A stretch of DNA of 64,000 nt, taken from assembly GCA_016432265.1 (NCBI GenBank), contig CP066681.1, forward strand, positions 62,001 through 126,000. The letters run 5' to 3'. The notes under the pieces are model-generated. The model did not search any database, had not been told where the DNA came from, and worked only from the letters and a program-made list of their open reading frames with translations. Below are positions 8,466 through 18,151 of this stretch, in pieces. The number at the start of each line of letters is the position of its first letter. Positions within the stretch are counted from its first letter, which is position 1. The position numbers and the translations under genes were made by a program. The DNA comes from Micavibrio aeruginosavorus. Its GTDB lineage: Bacteria > Pseudomonadota > Alphaproteobacteria > Micavibrionales > Micavibrionaceae.

Positions 8466-9515
8466 GTGGAACATTCCGGCGAAGAAGACCCGCCCGCCCT
8501 TTCCCTCAGGGAGCAATGGATCGGCCACAAGAAAGCCCGGGAGCAACTACTGAGTAATGCCATACAAACCGTAGATGGCTGGATTGCAGGGATCACGGAT
8601 GCGGACATCGGACATATAGGCAGCCTGTTCCAGCAGGAAGTCGGATTATCGGGATGCCGCCATGAAATTAACATCCATCACCCCAACCGCGCGGAATATG
8701 TATCTTTCTCCTATCGCCACAGCGCGGGTTTCGCCAACCATATCATCTACGGCCCCAGCGCCGAAGAAGATCTCAGCAAACTGTTTTCGAGTAAAGTTCA
8801 CGAAGCTACTCACGCCTTGCAAAAAATGCGATCGGCCGCCTTACACGCCAGCCCCTTCAACCCGAATACACAGATTGTGATTTGCCCGGGAGACTGGGTT
8901 ATCCTTGAAGAGCGCTGCGAGCAGGATGCGTATGTAAAGCAGGCACTGTTCAATTCCCTGTTGGCAAAGCACTTGCCTGAAGTCAGGCGTATGACCGATA
9001 ACGACCCTCTCTCCGTTAAGACCTTCGAGCGCATCCGGCTCGACGCCGCCAATATACATGACACCGTGATAGAAGCCGCCCGTCAGGCTCTGGCAAAAAG
9101 TTTCTACTGGGACAACCCCAAAGCCGAACACCGCTTTCAACATCACTATCACGATTACGCCCTGAAAAACTATGAAGCCGGTATGAAACTGCGCAGCGAC
9201 AACGGCGAAAGCGATCTGATCTTTGTCAGGCTAGAAGAGGAAGATATCCTCGCCATCGGGGATTCCTGCGGCCCCAATTCATTCGGCAATGGCCGGCTAC
9301 TGCCAGAATTCGCGGCAAAACCAAAGCTTACGAAAGCCGCGCAGGACAAACTCGACAAGATCCGCGGCGACCTGAAGCTTGGAGATGAGGAAAAGCTGCC
9401 CACGCTCGGCGACATTCTCTCACGGCTGGGCTTGACCCGCCGACAATTTATTGAAGCGTCCTATACAAGGCCGCTCCTGCCGCAAAGAAATGCGGCACCC
9501 CTGCTGCAGCCCTAG
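8466..9515 (+). CDS. Putative zinc metallopeptidase (HEXXH, DUF6782-like)
   Basis: A 349-residue protein of no certain family. The segment KVHEATHALQ at about residues 110-119 is an HEXXH zinc-metallopeptidase motif (H112, E113, H116). Its context resembles the putative metallopeptidases grouped as DUF6782 in alphaproteobacteria. No signal peptide or membrane segment is visible, so it should be cytoplasmic unless secreted otherwise. I chose the GTG at 8466 because it follows AAGGAG by seven bases; an alternative GTG at 8448 has no such site. The C-terminal third is charged, with a KLTKAAQDKLDKIRGDLK helix-like stretch. It stands alone between infC and the convergent thrS; the substrate is unknown. 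Confidence 0.65.
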   Translation: MEHSGEEDPPALSLREQWIGHKKAREQLLSNAIQTVDGWIAGITDADIGHIGSLFQQEVGLSGCRHEINIHHPNRAEYVSFSYRHSAGFANHIIYGPSAEEDLSKLFSSKVHEATHALQKMRSAALHASPFNPNTQIVICPGDWVILEERCEQDAYVKQALFNSLLAKHLPEVRRMTDNDPLSVKTFERIRLDAANIHDTVIEAARQALAKSFYWDNPKAEHRFQHHYHDYALKNYEAGMKLRSDNGESDLIFVRLEEEDILAIGDSCGPNSFGNGRLLPEFAAKPKLTKAAQDKLDKIRGDLKLGDEEKLPTLGDILSRLGLTRRQFIEASYTRPLLPQRNAAPLLQP

Positions 9516-9524
9516 GGCCGGTGC

Positions 9525-11522
9525 CTAATAAGGGGGTTGGCACTCCGCAGTCAAGCCGGCGACAGCCTGTGACAACCCGTCGAACTGCTGTTCCTGGGAG
9601 CCCAGACGACGAATGGCGACTTTTTCTTCTTCGGCTTCACGCTTGCCGACAACGAACATCACCGGCACTTTGGCCACGGAATGTTCGCGCACCTTGTAGT
9701 TGATCTTTTCATTCCGAACGTCCAGCTCGACACGAAGGCCGGCAGCTTTCAATTTGTGGTAAACTTCATGTGCATAGACATCGGCGTCCGATGTAATCGT
9801 CGCCACCACACACTGCACAGGCGCCAGCCACAAAGGCAGTTTACCGGCGTAGTTTTCGATCATGATGCCGATAAAACGTTCGATCGACCCAAGGATAGCC
9901 CGGTGCAACATCAGCGGACGATGCCGCGCGCCGTCTTCGCCGATGTAAGAAGCATCAAGCCGTTCCGGCAGGTTCGGATCCAGTTGCAGCGTACCGCACG
10001 TCCATGAACGGCCAATCGCATCCAGAATGTGGAACTCAAGCTTCGGCCCGTAGAACGCGCCATCACCGGGCGCGATCTCGTAAGCCAGCCCTGCGGATTC
10101 GAGCGCCTGACGCAGCGCGTTTTCAGCATAATCCCAGCTCTCTTCCGAACCCACGCGTTTTTCCGGGCGCGTGGCGAGCCTGACTTTCATATTTGTAAAA
10201 CCAAGGTCGGTGTACATCGCCCTCAAAAGTTCGCAGAAGGCCAAAGATTCCGAAGCGATCTGATCCTCGCGGCAAAAGATGTGAGCGTCATCCTGTGTAA
10301 ACTGGCGTACGCGCATCAACCCATGCAGGGCGCCATGCGCCTCGTTACGGTGGCAGCAACCGAATTCTGCCATGCGGATCGGCAGGTCACGGTAAGATTT
10401 GATTCCCTGCTTGAAAATCTGGACATGAGCCGGGCAGTTCATCGGTTTGAGCGCCATAAAGTGTTTCGGCTCTTCCTTGAAAACCCTGCCGCCCTCTTCA
10501 GTATTGGGCACCACATCCGGCACTACGAACATATTCTCGCGGTATTTGCCCCAGTGGCCCGATTGCTCCCAGAAGCGGGAATCCATCAATTGCGGGGTCT
10601 TGACCTCAATATAGCCGTTATCGCGCAAACGGCGGCGAACATAAGCCTCCAGAGCGAGCCAGATCGCATAGCCTTTGGGGTGCCAGAAAACAGAACCTTG
10701 CGCCTCATCCTGCAAATGAAACAGATCCATTTCCCGACCCAGTTTGCGGTGATCGCGTTTTTCCGCCTCCTCGATCTGAGTCAGATAAGCGTCCAGCTCT
10801 TCCTGTGTGCGCCACGCCGTGCCGTAAATACGGGTTAGCATCGCCTTGGATGAATCGCCGCGCCAGTATGCGCCGGCAACCTTCATCAGCTTAAAAGCGC
10901 CCCCGATCTGTTTTGTGGCAGGCATATGCGGCCCCCGGCATAAATCGAGCCATTCGCCTTGCCTGTATATCGTAATCGTCTCGGTTTCCGGCAGATCGCG
11001 AATCAGCTCCGCCTTGTACAACTCACCCTTCTCCGTGAAATAGGCGATAGCCTGATCGCGATCCCAGACTTCACGCTCAAAACGGTCGCCCCGTTCAATG
11101 ATCTTGCGCATTTCGGCTTCGATCCCGGGCAAATCTTCCATCGTAAAGGGTTCGTTGCGGGCAAAATCGTAAAAAAATCCGTTTTCAATATTCGGCCCGA
11201 TCGTAACTTGCGTTCCCGGGTACAGTTTCTGCACCGCTTCCGCCAGGACGTGAGCGCAATCATGACGGATCAACTCGACGGCTTCGGCATCTTCACGCCT
11301 GAGAATGGCTATATCGGCGTCCTCGTCAATCGGGCGGGAAAGATCGCGCAATTGACCGTTCACACGAATAGCGATGGCCGCCTTGGCCAACGATTTTGAA
11401 ATCGACTCAGCCACCATCATGCCGCTTGTGCCTTGCGGGTAGACCCGCGTATTCCCATCCGGGAAAGTCACCGTAATGGACACCCCTGAGGGAACCGGAA
11501 CCGGGGAAGCCGCATCTTGCAT
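9525..11522 (-). CDS. thrS: Threonyl-tRNA synthetase
   Basis: A 665-residue class II synthetase that charges tRNA-Thr. The N-terminal TGS domain spans roughly residues 15-75. The editing domain carries HDCAH near residue 89. The catalytic core shows [17 protein letters not shown], the motif 2 region [20 protein letters not shown] and the motif 3 region near [15 protein letters not shown]. The C-terminal anticodon-binding domain begins near [11 protein letters not shown]. Length and domain order are those of the full bacterial enzyme. The ATG follows an AAGAGAGAT sequence. It converges on the metallopeptidase gene with a nine-base gap. Confidence 0.98.
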   Translation of the reverse strand: MQDAASPVPVPSGVSITVTFPDGNTRVYPQGTSGMMVAESISKSLAKAAIAIRVNGQLRDLSRPIDEDADIAILRREDAEAVELIRHDCAHVLAEAVQKLYPGTQVTIGPNIENGFFYDFARNEPFTMEDLPGIEAEMRKIIERGDRFEREVWDRDQAIAYFTEKGELYKAELIRDLPETETITIYRQGEWLDLCRGPHMPATKQIGGAFKLMKVAGAYWRGDSSKAMLTRIYGTAWRTQEELDAYLTQIEEAEKRDHRKLGREMDLFHLQDEAQGSVFWHPKGYAIWLALEAYVRRRLRDNGYIEVKTPQLMDSRFWEQSGHWGKYRENMFVVPDVVPNTEEGGRVFKEEPKHFMALKPMNCPAHVQIFKQGIKSYRDLPIRMAEFGCCHRNEAHGALHGLMRVRQFTQDDAHIFCREDQIASESLAFCELLRAMYTDLGFTNMKVRLATRPEKRVGSEESWDYAENALRQALESAGLAYEIAPGDGAFYGPKLEFHILDAIGRSWTCGTLQLDPNLPERLDASYIGEDGARHRPLMLHRAILGSIERFIGIMIENYAGKLPLWLAPVQCVVATITSDADVYAHEVYHKLKAAGLRVELDVRNEKINYKVREHSVAKVPVMFVVGKREAEEEKVAIRRLGSQEQQFDGLSQAVAGLTAECQPPY

Positions 11523-11585
11523 ATTCGTTATCTCTCTTAGGTCGTTGGCGCGGGGAAGCCTTTTTATATAAGACTTTCCTCATCT

Positions 11586-11614
11586 TTCATACAAAATGAT
11601 AGCGTCCCGTGCAA
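11586..11614 (-). promoter_or_regulatory. thrS: Putative thrS promoter
   Basis: On the minus strand TTGCAC (11614-11609) and TATGAA (11591-11586) are 17 bases apart, about 64 bases before the thrS ATG. I saw no operator-like tRNA mimic. Confidence 0.5.
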
Positions 11615-11687
11615 GCGAAGACAGGGGCCCCGACCTTTGCTTTCTCCTTTATCATCAACGCCTGATATACAGGTTTTCCATTTGATT

Positions 11688-11716
11688 TTGACACTATCCC
11701 CCCCCTATAGTCTTTA
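11688..11716 (+). promoter_or_regulatory. Putative promoter of the SpoIIAA-like pair
   Basis: A perfect TTGACA (11688-11693) is followed after 17 bases by TCTTTA (11711-11716), a poor -10. The spacer contains a run of eight C residues. It lies about 63 bases before the first ATG. Confidence 0.35.
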
Positions 11717-11778
11717 GGTTAACTGTTTTTTCTCTGATCAGGGATTAGACTTTTACAAGCTTCCAACGACAGGGCGCC

Positions 11779-12153
11779 ATGAACGAGAAATTTAACATCA
11801 TCATGCCTGAAACCACCGACCGTGTCCTATGCATCATGGTCGACAAGCCTGTATCAGTTGAAGGCTATACCCAGAACTTCCTGCCGCGAGTTGAAGAAAT
11901 GGCGGCACGGCACGGCGAAGTCAGGCTACTGGTCTATTTTAAGAATTACCAGGGCTGGGAAGAAGAAGCCGCACTGCTCGACCTCAACATGACCCCCAAG
12001 CTGGGCGGTTATGTGAGGCGGTTTGCGATGGTTAATCCGCCGCAAAAGCTTTTAGCCTTATTAAACCTCAAAAAGCCCCTCATAACAGGAAAAACCCGCT
12101 CATTTAACGAGGCCGAACTTGATAAGGCTCTGGCCTGGGTTCAGGAAAACTGA
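11779..12153 (+). CDS. SpoIIAA-like protein (copy 1)
   Basis: A 124-residue protein resembling the SpoIIAA-like (STAS-fold, PF11964) family. It has a short beta-rich start, then a segment on exerting or measuring a defined strand-helix pattern (VRLLVYFKNYQGWEEEAALLDL), and a C-terminal helix with EAELDKALAWV. Members are small soluble proteins found in many bacteria; the biochemical role of the family is not established, though the fold is that of anti-anti-sigma factors. There is no conserved phosphorylatable serine that I can point to. It is followed after 15 bases by a paralogue, so the two are co-transcribed. Confidence 0.65.
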   Translation: MNEKFNIIMPETTDRVLCIMVDKPVSVEGYTQNFLPRVEEMAARHGEVRLLVYFKNYQGWEEEAALLDLNMTPKLGGYVRRFAMVNPPQKLLALLNLKKPLITGKTRSFNEAELDKALAWVQEN

Positions 12154-12168
12154 AAAAAGGGGGATATC

Positions 12169-12549
12169 ATGTCAGGCACAGTCATAACATTGCCGGAATC
12201 CTCCGAGGCGACCATATGCCTGCAACTGACGGGCACAATAACCGCTGATGACTTCACAACCTATTTTGACATTCCCGTGCAAAAAGCCGTTGAAAAACAC
12301 GGATACTACAATCTTTATATTTATTACGATCTGCAATTCGAAGGATGGAGCCGCGAGGCCGCCGATCTCAGCTTCAAATGCATCTCGAAATACAGCCCCA
12401 AAGCCAAACGACTGGCTTACATCAACGCCCCGGACAGCCGGATGTTGATGATGAAAATGTTGAGCCCGATCATGCAAGCCGAAATCCGTTATTATAAGGA
12501 AGAGCAAAAGAAAGAGGCGTTGACGTGGGTTTTATCCTATAAGCCATAA
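12169..12549 (+). CDS. SpoIIAA-like protein (copy 2)
   Basis: A 126-residue paralogue of the preceding gene, of the same SpoIIAA-like STAS-fold type. Corresponding features are YNLYIYYDLQFEGWSREAADLSFK and the closing EALTWVLSYK helix. A strong AAGGGGG ribosome-binding site precedes the ATG. The two copies are clearly diverged, so they could form a heterodimer or act on different partners. No anti-sigma kinase or sigma factor is nearby. It converges on the HlyD-like gene with a 16-base gap and no visible terminator. Confidence 0.65.
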   Translation: MSGTVITLPESSEATICLQLTGTITADDFTTYFDIPVQKAVEKHGYYNLYIYYDLQFEGWSREAADLSFKCISKYSPKAKRLAYINAPDSRMLMMKMLSPIMQAEIRYYKEEQKKEALTWVLSYKP

Positions 12550-12565
12550 CCCGCCACGCAAAATC

Positions 12566-13996
12566 CTAACGCTCGCCCATCGACTCATTGATGGTCTTGA
12601 TAATAGGCTTGAGGATATATTCCATTACCGTCTTTTTACCGGTCAGGATATCAACGGATGCCACCATACCCGGAATGATGGGAAGAACTTCACCTTTACG
12701 CTTCAACGATGCCTCGAATGTCCGCACGCGAACACGGTAAAAACTCTCGCCTTCTTCATTAGTGATGGAGTCGGCTGAGATGTCGATAACCTCGCCTTTC
12801 AATCCGCCGTAAATGGAAAAATCGTAAGCGGTGATCTTTACCATCGCTCCCTGACCGGGGTGCAGGAAAGCGATATCGGCAGGCCTTATCTGGGCCTCGA
12901 CCAGCAACTGATCGTCCTTTGGCACGATCTCGATAATGTCCATGCCCGGCTGCACCACGCCGCCCACGGTGTTGACCGTGATTTCCTTGACGTAGCCGTT
13001 AACCGGGGACTTGATCTCGGTTCTGGTTTTACGATCCTGCAGAGCCCCCAGCGTCTCCCCCAACGAGTTGAGTTCTATCTGCGTGGCCGCGAGTTCAGTC
13101 TGAGCCTGAGCGGCGAACGAGCTTTTCACTTCCTTGATCCGGGCTTCGGCTTCCTCAATCGTCGCCTGAATGCGCGGCGCGGAAGATTCAAGACTGTTAA
13201 GCTCGGTCTGGCGTTCCTTGATTTCGCGCTCCTTTTGCAAAAGCTCAAGTTTCGGCGCCGAGCCGCGCTCCACCAGGGGGCGGATCGTTTCCATTTCCTG
13301 CCGCGCCAGAGCAATCACGCCGCGAACATCGCTAACCCTGCCGCGCAGTTCACTGATTTCCTGCTTGCGTTGCGCAAGCTGTTGCTCGGTGACCATCAAC
13401 TGGTTTTGAAGATTCTGACGATTGGCACGGAAGGTATTCAGTTCTTCCGTCACACTATCCGGCACCCCCTTCATTACATCTTCACTGAAATCCGGCGCCG
13501 ACTTTACTTCCGCCTCGGCTTGCAAACGAGCGATCTTCGCTTTCAGGCCAAGCACACGCTTCTGGTTGGCGCCCAGTTCCGATGTAGCCTGCACATCGCG
13601 CAAGCGAACCAGAATCTGCCCGGCCGTCACTTCCTCCCCTTCCTTGACCATAAATTCGTCGATGATCCCGCCTTCAAGGCTTTGCAGCTTCTGAATTTCG
13701 CTCGAAGGGATGACACGCCCCTGTCCCCGGGTAACCTCATCAAGAGTGGCAAAGTTGGCCCAGACAATAAAGAAAGCAAAAAATGCTGTTATGCTAAGCA
13801 GCAAAATATGCTGATGCAGGGGAATATCTTCATCAGCGGTGAAAAATCGGTCGGCCTTGGCATGCAGTTTTTCTACCTGCACTCTGGCCCAATCAGCTTG
13901 AATGCGCGCCCATTCGTCGTTCTGGTTGATAGTGGCCGCTTCCGCACTTTTAGGAGTCGCGGCAGCGCTTTTTTTCTTCTGTGCTGGCTGGTTCAT
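12566..13996 (-). CDS. Type I secretion periplasmic adaptor (HlyD/LapC family)
   Basis: A 476-residue membrane fusion protein that bridges the ABC exporter and the TolC-like channel. The cytoplasmic N-terminus is Lys/Ala-rich. A single membrane segment follows at about residues 65-85 (HILLLSITAFFAFFIVWANF). A lipoyl/barrel segment around VIPSSEIQKLQSLEGG leads into a long coiled-coil region at about residues 150-340. The C-terminal beta barrel follows (DQLLVEAQIRPADIAFLHPGQ). It starts 17 bases after the ABC gene stop and so completes the exporter operon. Confidence 0.93.
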   Translation of the reverse strand: MNQPAQKKKSAAATPKSAEAATINQNDEWARIQADWARVQVEKLHAKADRFFTADEDIPLHQHILLLSITAFFAFFIVWANFATLDEVTRGQGRVIPSSEIQKLQSLEGGIIDEFMVKEGEEVTAGQILVRLRDVQATSELGANQKRVLGLKAKIARLQAEAEVKSAPDFSEDVMKGVPDSVTEELNTFRANRQNLQNQLMVTEQQLAQRKQEISELRGRVSDVRGVIALARQEMETIRPLVERGSAPKLELLQKEREIKERQTELNSLESSAPRIQATIEEAEARIKEVKSSFAAQAQTELAATQIELNSLGETLGALQDRKTRTEIKSPVNGYVKEITVNTVGGVVQPGMDIIEIVPKDDQLLVEAQIRPADIAFLHPGQGAMVKITAYDFSIYGGLKGEVIDISADSITNEEGESFYRVRVRTFEASLKRKGEVLPIIPGMVASVDILTGKKTVMEYILKPIIKTINESMGER

Positions 13997-14013
13997 CGCC
14001 TTACCTTTTATTC

Positions 14014-16323
14014 CTAGATATCGGATTGCTCAGCGGCCGTGCCATACTGGCGTGCCTGCAGCTTGCGAATAATGTCATCCTTGGGGCCGTAATCGACCAA
14101 GCGGCCGCGATCCATCAGAATCAGTTTGTCGACCAGACCCAGCATGGATCCCTTGTGCGTGATCAAGATCGTGGTCTTATTGACGCATATGTCCTGTAGA
14201 CGTTTACGCAACCGATTCTCCGACGCCGGATCCATTGAGGCTGTTGGCTCGTCGAGAATCAGAATGGGCGGATCATAAAGAAGGGCCCGCGCAATCGCAA
14301 CCGCCTGCCTCTGGCCGCCGGACAGCGCTTCCCCGCGCTCCCCTACCTGCGTATCAAGGCCGTGCTGCGAATCACGCAGGAATTCCATGACGCCGGAAAG
14401 CTCGGCTGCGCGAAGAACCGCCCTTTCGGGAGCCATCTCATGGCCCATGGTGATATTCTCACGCACCGTGCCGTAAAAGAGATTGGGGCTTTGCTGGACT
14501 GCGCCCACCGAACGGCGCAGATCGCCGGGGTCGATCTGGCGCACATCGGCTCCATCGATTTGCACCGAACCGCTCTCCGGCTGATACAAATTCAGCAGCA
14601 GACGCTCAAGCGTCGTCTTACCCGAACCCACGGCGCCAATAATGCCGACGCGTTCACCCCTGCCGACTGAAAAACTGATATTCCGCAATGCCGGAACGCT
14701 TTGACCGGGGTAATGGAAAAGCACATCACGAAATTCGACGCAACCATCGAGCATCGGCATCGGGATAAAGTGCTTGCCTGCCGGCCGCTCGACCGGCTTC
14801 TTCATCATGTCATCCAGCTGGCGTAGCGCTTCGCGGGATTGGTTGAGGCGTGTCAGCAAACCCGCCACCTGCGTCAGCGGCGCCATCGCCCGGCTGGTGA
14901 GCATGACACAGGCAATCAAAGCTCCCATCGAAATATGACCCTCAGTAATCAGCCAGACACCCATGATAACGACAAAAACACTGACAATCTGCTGGATCAA
15001 ACCCGACATATTAAGCGCAAAAGCCGACAAACGACGCATCTTGACCGCCGTGCCCGAGGCCTTGATCGTCAGTTCCTCCCAGCGCCGTTGAATATGGCCT
15101 TCGGCGGCCTGCATCTTGATCGTCTCGAGCCCTGATATGGTTTCAAACAGCAGTGCGTTTTTCAGAGCGCTTTCATTGAGCGACTCACGGGTGATTTTTT
15201 GCAACGGTTTTTGCAGGAACAGGCCCATGACGATAACAAGCGGCACAGCCACTAAAGGAATGAGAGCGATCGGGCCGCCGATAATCGCCACCAGCGCAAT
15301 AAACAGGACGGTAAAGGGAAGATCGATCATTGCCACCATCGTGGCTGACGTGAAGAAATCGCGCAAACCCTCGAATTCACGCATATTGCTGGCCAGAACC
15401 CCGGCGCTGGCGGGGCGCGACGTCATCGTCATACCCATCATTTGCTCGAAGAGCTGGGCAGAGATTTTAATATCAGCCTTGCGACCGGCAACATCCAAAA
15501 AATGAGCGCGCAAACCCTTGATCAAAAAGTCGAAAAGATAGACGACAATCGCGCCCACCGAAAGCACCCATAACGTGGCCCACGCGCTATTGGGCACCAC
15601 GCGGTCATAGACATTCATCACATACAAAGGACTGGCCAAGGCAAAGAGATTGATCATCACGGCAGCAAGAACGACCTCCTGGTAAATGCGCTTGCTGCTT
15701 TTAAGCGTGCCCCAGAACCAATCGCGTGCATTGTCAATCTCGGCAGGGCCGGCACGGTCGTCATTGCGGGCCACCGGCCTGATAAAGAAGGCATATCCTG
15801 CATAAATATCCCTGAGTTTATCCAGTATCAGACTGATGCGATGATCTTCCGCCTCAGGAAACTGGACAACAAATAATGTCTCCGGGTGAATCTCGACGGC
15901 CGCGCCCGGTTCCTGACGAGGGGGGTGCTTTTCCGGCCATTTGACTTCCCACAAGATGCAGGACTGATTTGCGGCCAATACCAGAATACAAGGGAGCGTC
16001 GGGGCGATAGCGATCGCCTCAAGAGAACGATCCACCAGACGCGCCTGCAGGTCGGCGCGCGAGGCGGCGCGCACCAGCAGTTCCGGCGTAACTCCGCGCC
16101 TGGACAAAGGCAGCCCCGCAAGCAAAGCCTGCGTACTGGTACGTCGCCCATAATGGCCGGCAAGAAGGCGCAAGGACTCAACCAGCGGGAAATGCACCGC
16201 CAAACGGTCGGCTTCAAGAGGCCATGTACTGGGCGTTTCCTCCCTGGGCGCAGGCGAAGCCGTATTACCCACCCCTTCGGATGATGCACCGGAAGACTGA
16301 AAATCTGACTTGGCTGTGGTCAC
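14014..16323 (-). CDS. Type I secretion ABC transporter (LapB/LssB type)
   Basis: A 769-residue inner-membrane exporter ATPase. The N-terminal domain (about 40-180) has the peptidase C39 fold pattern but I see no catalytic Cys, so it is a C39-like domain that docks the substrate without cutting, as in LapB-type exporters. The membrane domain spans about residues 210-510. The ATPase domain has Walker A GAVGSGKTTLERLL, signature LSGGQRQAVAIARA and Walker B ILILDEPTASMD. Translation starts at GTG, preceded by AGGA. It lies between the TolC-like and HlyD-like genes and very likely exports the giant adhesin. Confidence 0.94.
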   Translation of the reverse strand: MTTAKSDFQSSGASSEGVGNTASPAPREETPSTWPLEADRLAVHFPLVESLRLLAGHYGRRTSTQALLAGLPLSRRGVTPELLVRAASRADLQARLVDRSLEAIAIAPTLPCILVLAANQSCILWEVKWPEKHPPRQEPGAAVEIHPETLFVVQFPEAEDHRISLILDKLRDIYAGYAFFIRPVARNDDRAGPAEIDNARDWFWGTLKSSKRIYQEVVLAAVMINLFALASPLYVMNVYDRVVPNSAWATLWVLSVGAIVVYLFDFLIKGLRAHFLDVAGRKADIKISAQLFEQMMGMTMTSRPASAGVLASNMREFEGLRDFFTSATMVAMIDLPFTVLFIALVAIIGGPIALIPLVAVPLVIVMGLFLQKPLQKITRESLNESALKNALLFETISGLETIKMQAAEGHIQRRWEELTIKASGTAVKMRRLSAFALNMSGLIQQIVSVFVVIMGVWLITEGHISMGALIACVMLTSRAMAPLTQVAGLLTRLNQSREALRQLDDMMKKPVERPAGKHFIPMPMLDGCVEFRDVLFHYPGQSVPALRNISFSVGRGERVGIIGAVGSGKTTLERLLLNLYQPESGSVQIDGADVRQIDPGDLRRSVGAVQQSPNLFYGTVRENITMGHEMAPERAVLRAAELSGVMEFLRDSQHGLDTQVGERGEALSGGQRQAVAIARALLYDPPILILDEPTASMDPASENRLRKRLQDICVNKTTILITHKGSMLGLVDKLILMDRGRLVDYGPKDDIIRKLQARQYGTAAEQSDI

Positions 16324-16423
16324 GGCAGGGATCCTGTAAGGCTGAACGGCCCGAGAGAGGTTTGCTTTATTCTATCAGAACCAGAGTAGAGGAGATACCC
16401 TAACAGTTTCTTATTTGACATAG

Positions 16424-16448
16424 AAAACCCCGCTGATGGCGGGGTTTT
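16424..16448. terminator. Bidirectional terminator after the TolC-like gene
   Basis: A ten-base perfect stem: AAAACCCCGC (16424-16433) pairs with GCGGGGTTTT (16439-16448) around a five-base loop, with A and T tracts on both sides. It follows the TolC-like gene on the minus strand. Readthrough or a second promoter would be needed for the ABC gene downstream. Confidence 0.8.
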
Positions 16449-16470
16449 CAAGTAACGGAGCCGGGGCGGA

Positions 16471-17841
16471 TTACATGCGAGCCGGATCTGACTCGCGGGG
16501 TTTTTCAACACCCAGCGTTGCCAGCATTTCACCCTTGAGCGCCAAAATGCGGTAAACAGCAAACATCTCCAAAAACTCGGCGTTCAACAAATTGCTGCGG
16601 GAAACAAACAGCTCATTCTGGGAATCGAGGACGTCCAGCAATGTGCGGCGGTTCAAATCGAACTGGTCTTTATAGGATTTGACCACTTCGGTATTGGCCG
16701 CGACCTGCGCGGAGAACTGACGGGCGCGCTCGCCGGCCGACACCATCCGCGCCCATGTCTGGCGCACATCGGCCTCGACCTGACGGGCAGCTTCAGCACG
16801 AGCTTCCTTGGCTTGCGCTTCGCGGTTGATATGCTCCTTGACACGGGCCGTATCGATACCGCCGCGATAAAGGTTCCAATTCAGGACGGCCAGAGCCGAA
16901 GCGCTGGTGTCGCGGCCATCAACACCGTTCATATCGTTGCCCGTGCGGGCATTCAGTTGCAGGTCAACCTGCGGATACATGGTCGCCTTGGAGCCTTCAA
17001 ATTCCGCATGCGCGACATCAATATCAGATTCGAAAATCTCCAATGTCGGGCTTTGATGCAGCGCCAGCTTGACTTCCTTTTCCACGTCAGCAGAAAGCTT
17101 GTCGACCGGCACCATCGGCATCACCAGATCCTGCGGCGGGTCACCGACTTCACGGATATAGGTGGCCTCTGCCGTGCGCAGCGCTTCGCGCACGCTGGCT
17201 TCAAGCGCCCGCGCAGATGCCAAACGGGCTTTCGCTTGCTCAACGTCGGCTTCGGTGGTGCGTCCAGCGCTGGCGCTATCTTCGATCTGATCCATCAGCG
17301 TGATGTGCGCCGCCACGTTTTCGCGCGCGATCTTAAGCTGTTCACGCTGACGCATAACATCGAGATATGCTTCAACGATAGCCAGACCGGTAAGTTCGGC
17401 CACTTCGCCTACGCGGTGGGCCGCCGAAGCAACACGCGCCTTCTGGCGCTCGTTCTCGTACTTCGTTTCCCATCCATCAAAAAGCATCTGCGTCAAGGTG
17501 ACCCCTGCGTCATAGCGCCACATGCTTTCGGTATCGTCCCCTGTGCCTGCGCGCGTCGACGGGTCGTCGCTGTATTCATAGCCGGTATCAGCGCGCAGAT
17601 CGACGGAGGGCAAGTACAAACCTTTGGCCTGATTCAGCTCTTCATCGGTAGCGCGTCGGTTATTCTGAACCACGCCTGTTTCAGGATTGGTGGAGATGCC
17701 AATCGCCACAGCCGAGCGCAAATCCATTTGCCGGGGACTGGAAGCCCCTGCATCCTGCGCCCAGACAGGCGAAGAAAGCGAGAGCAACGCGGCACACGAA
17801 ACCGTCAAGGCAAGCTTGCGGAAGGTTTGTGATGTTGTCAT
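16471..17841 (-). CDS. TolC-family outer-membrane channel of type I secretion
   Basis: A 456-residue outer-membrane efflux protein. A signal peptide with a hydrophobic core (LALTVSCAALLSLSS) ends at an AQA-type site near residue 30. The mature part shows two repeated TolC halves, each with long helices. Typical pieces are TLTQMLFDGWETKYENERQ in the first half and ALAVLNWNLYRGG in the second. I chose the ATG at 17841, which follows AAGGTG, over the GTG at 17850. It lies between the adhesin gene and the ABC gene on the same strand and should form the outer-membrane exit. Confidence 0.92.
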   Translation of the reverse strand: MTTSQTFRKLALTVSCAALLSLSSPVWAQDAGASSPRQMDLRSAVAIGISTNPETGVVQNNRRATDEELNQAKGLYLPSVDLRADTGYEYSDDPSTRAGTGDDTESMWRYDAGVTLTQMLFDGWETKYENERQKARVASAAHRVGEVAELTGLAIVEAYLDVMRQREQLKIARENVAAHITLMDQIEDSASAGRTTEADVEQAKARLASARALEASVREALRTAEATYIREVGDPPQDLVMPMVPVDKLSADVEKEVKLALHQSPTLEIFESDIDVAHAEFEGSKATMYPQVDLQLNARTGNDMNGVDGRDTSASALAVLNWNLYRGGIDTARVKEHINREAQAKEARAEAARQVEADVRQTWARMVSAGERARQFSAQVAANTEVVKSYKDQFDLNRRTLLDVLDSQNELFVSRSNLLNAEFLEMFAVYRILALKGEMLATLGVEKPRESDPARM

Positions 17842-17864
17842 GTTTTGCACCTTGTATCCTTGTA

Positions 17865-17879
17865 TCGTTTTAAAAACGA
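17865..17879. promoter_or_regulatory. Interrupted palindrome upstream of the TolC-like gene
   Basis: TCGTTTT (17865-17871), one A, then AAAACGA (17873-17879) form a perfect inverted repeat 24 bases before the start. Its core resembles the AAACGTTT palindromes at the adhesin promoter. It may be a regulator site; this is inference. Confidence 0.35.
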
Positions 17880-18061
17880 GTTATGGCAATAAACCCGTCA
17901 AAAAGCCCCTTATTTATGACTTGTCCACTGCCGAAAAGCAAGTCCATAGATTCTGTGCTTTCAAGAGCTTACGGCAGATTTGCTTACAAGATCGCAAACC
18001 AGCGAAGCAAGAAAAAACAGAAAATAATACAGATGGCTGCAAACATAAAATTATGACAATA

Positions 18062-18101
18062 AAAACCGGGGCGTCTGCTTTGGGTCAGACGCCCCGGTTT
18101 T
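18062..18101. terminator. Strong terminator after the giant adhesin
   Basis: AAAACCGGGGCGTCTG pairs perfectly with CAGACGCCCCGGTTTT around an eight-base loop, a sixteen-base stem with A and T tracts at its two ends. It follows the adhesin on the minus strand and separates it from the exporter genes. Confidence 0.85.
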
Positions 18102-18151
18102 CTTTGATCCATCCCGTTAGGAAAAGCGGAGGGATCGAAACTGATTATGCC

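Larger units (their letters stand above)
17842..18151. other. Intergenic region between TolC-like and adhesin genes
   Basis: About 310 AT-rich bases. It holds the strong adhesin terminator at 18062-18101 and the palindrome at 17865-17879. I found no convincing complete promoter by eye, and no RNA gene. Confidence 0.5.

Noticed and set aside
12860-14017. 385-codon plus-strand frame opposite the HlyD-like gene
   Set aside because: The low-complexity His/Arg-rich translation is antisense to a clear adaptor protein.
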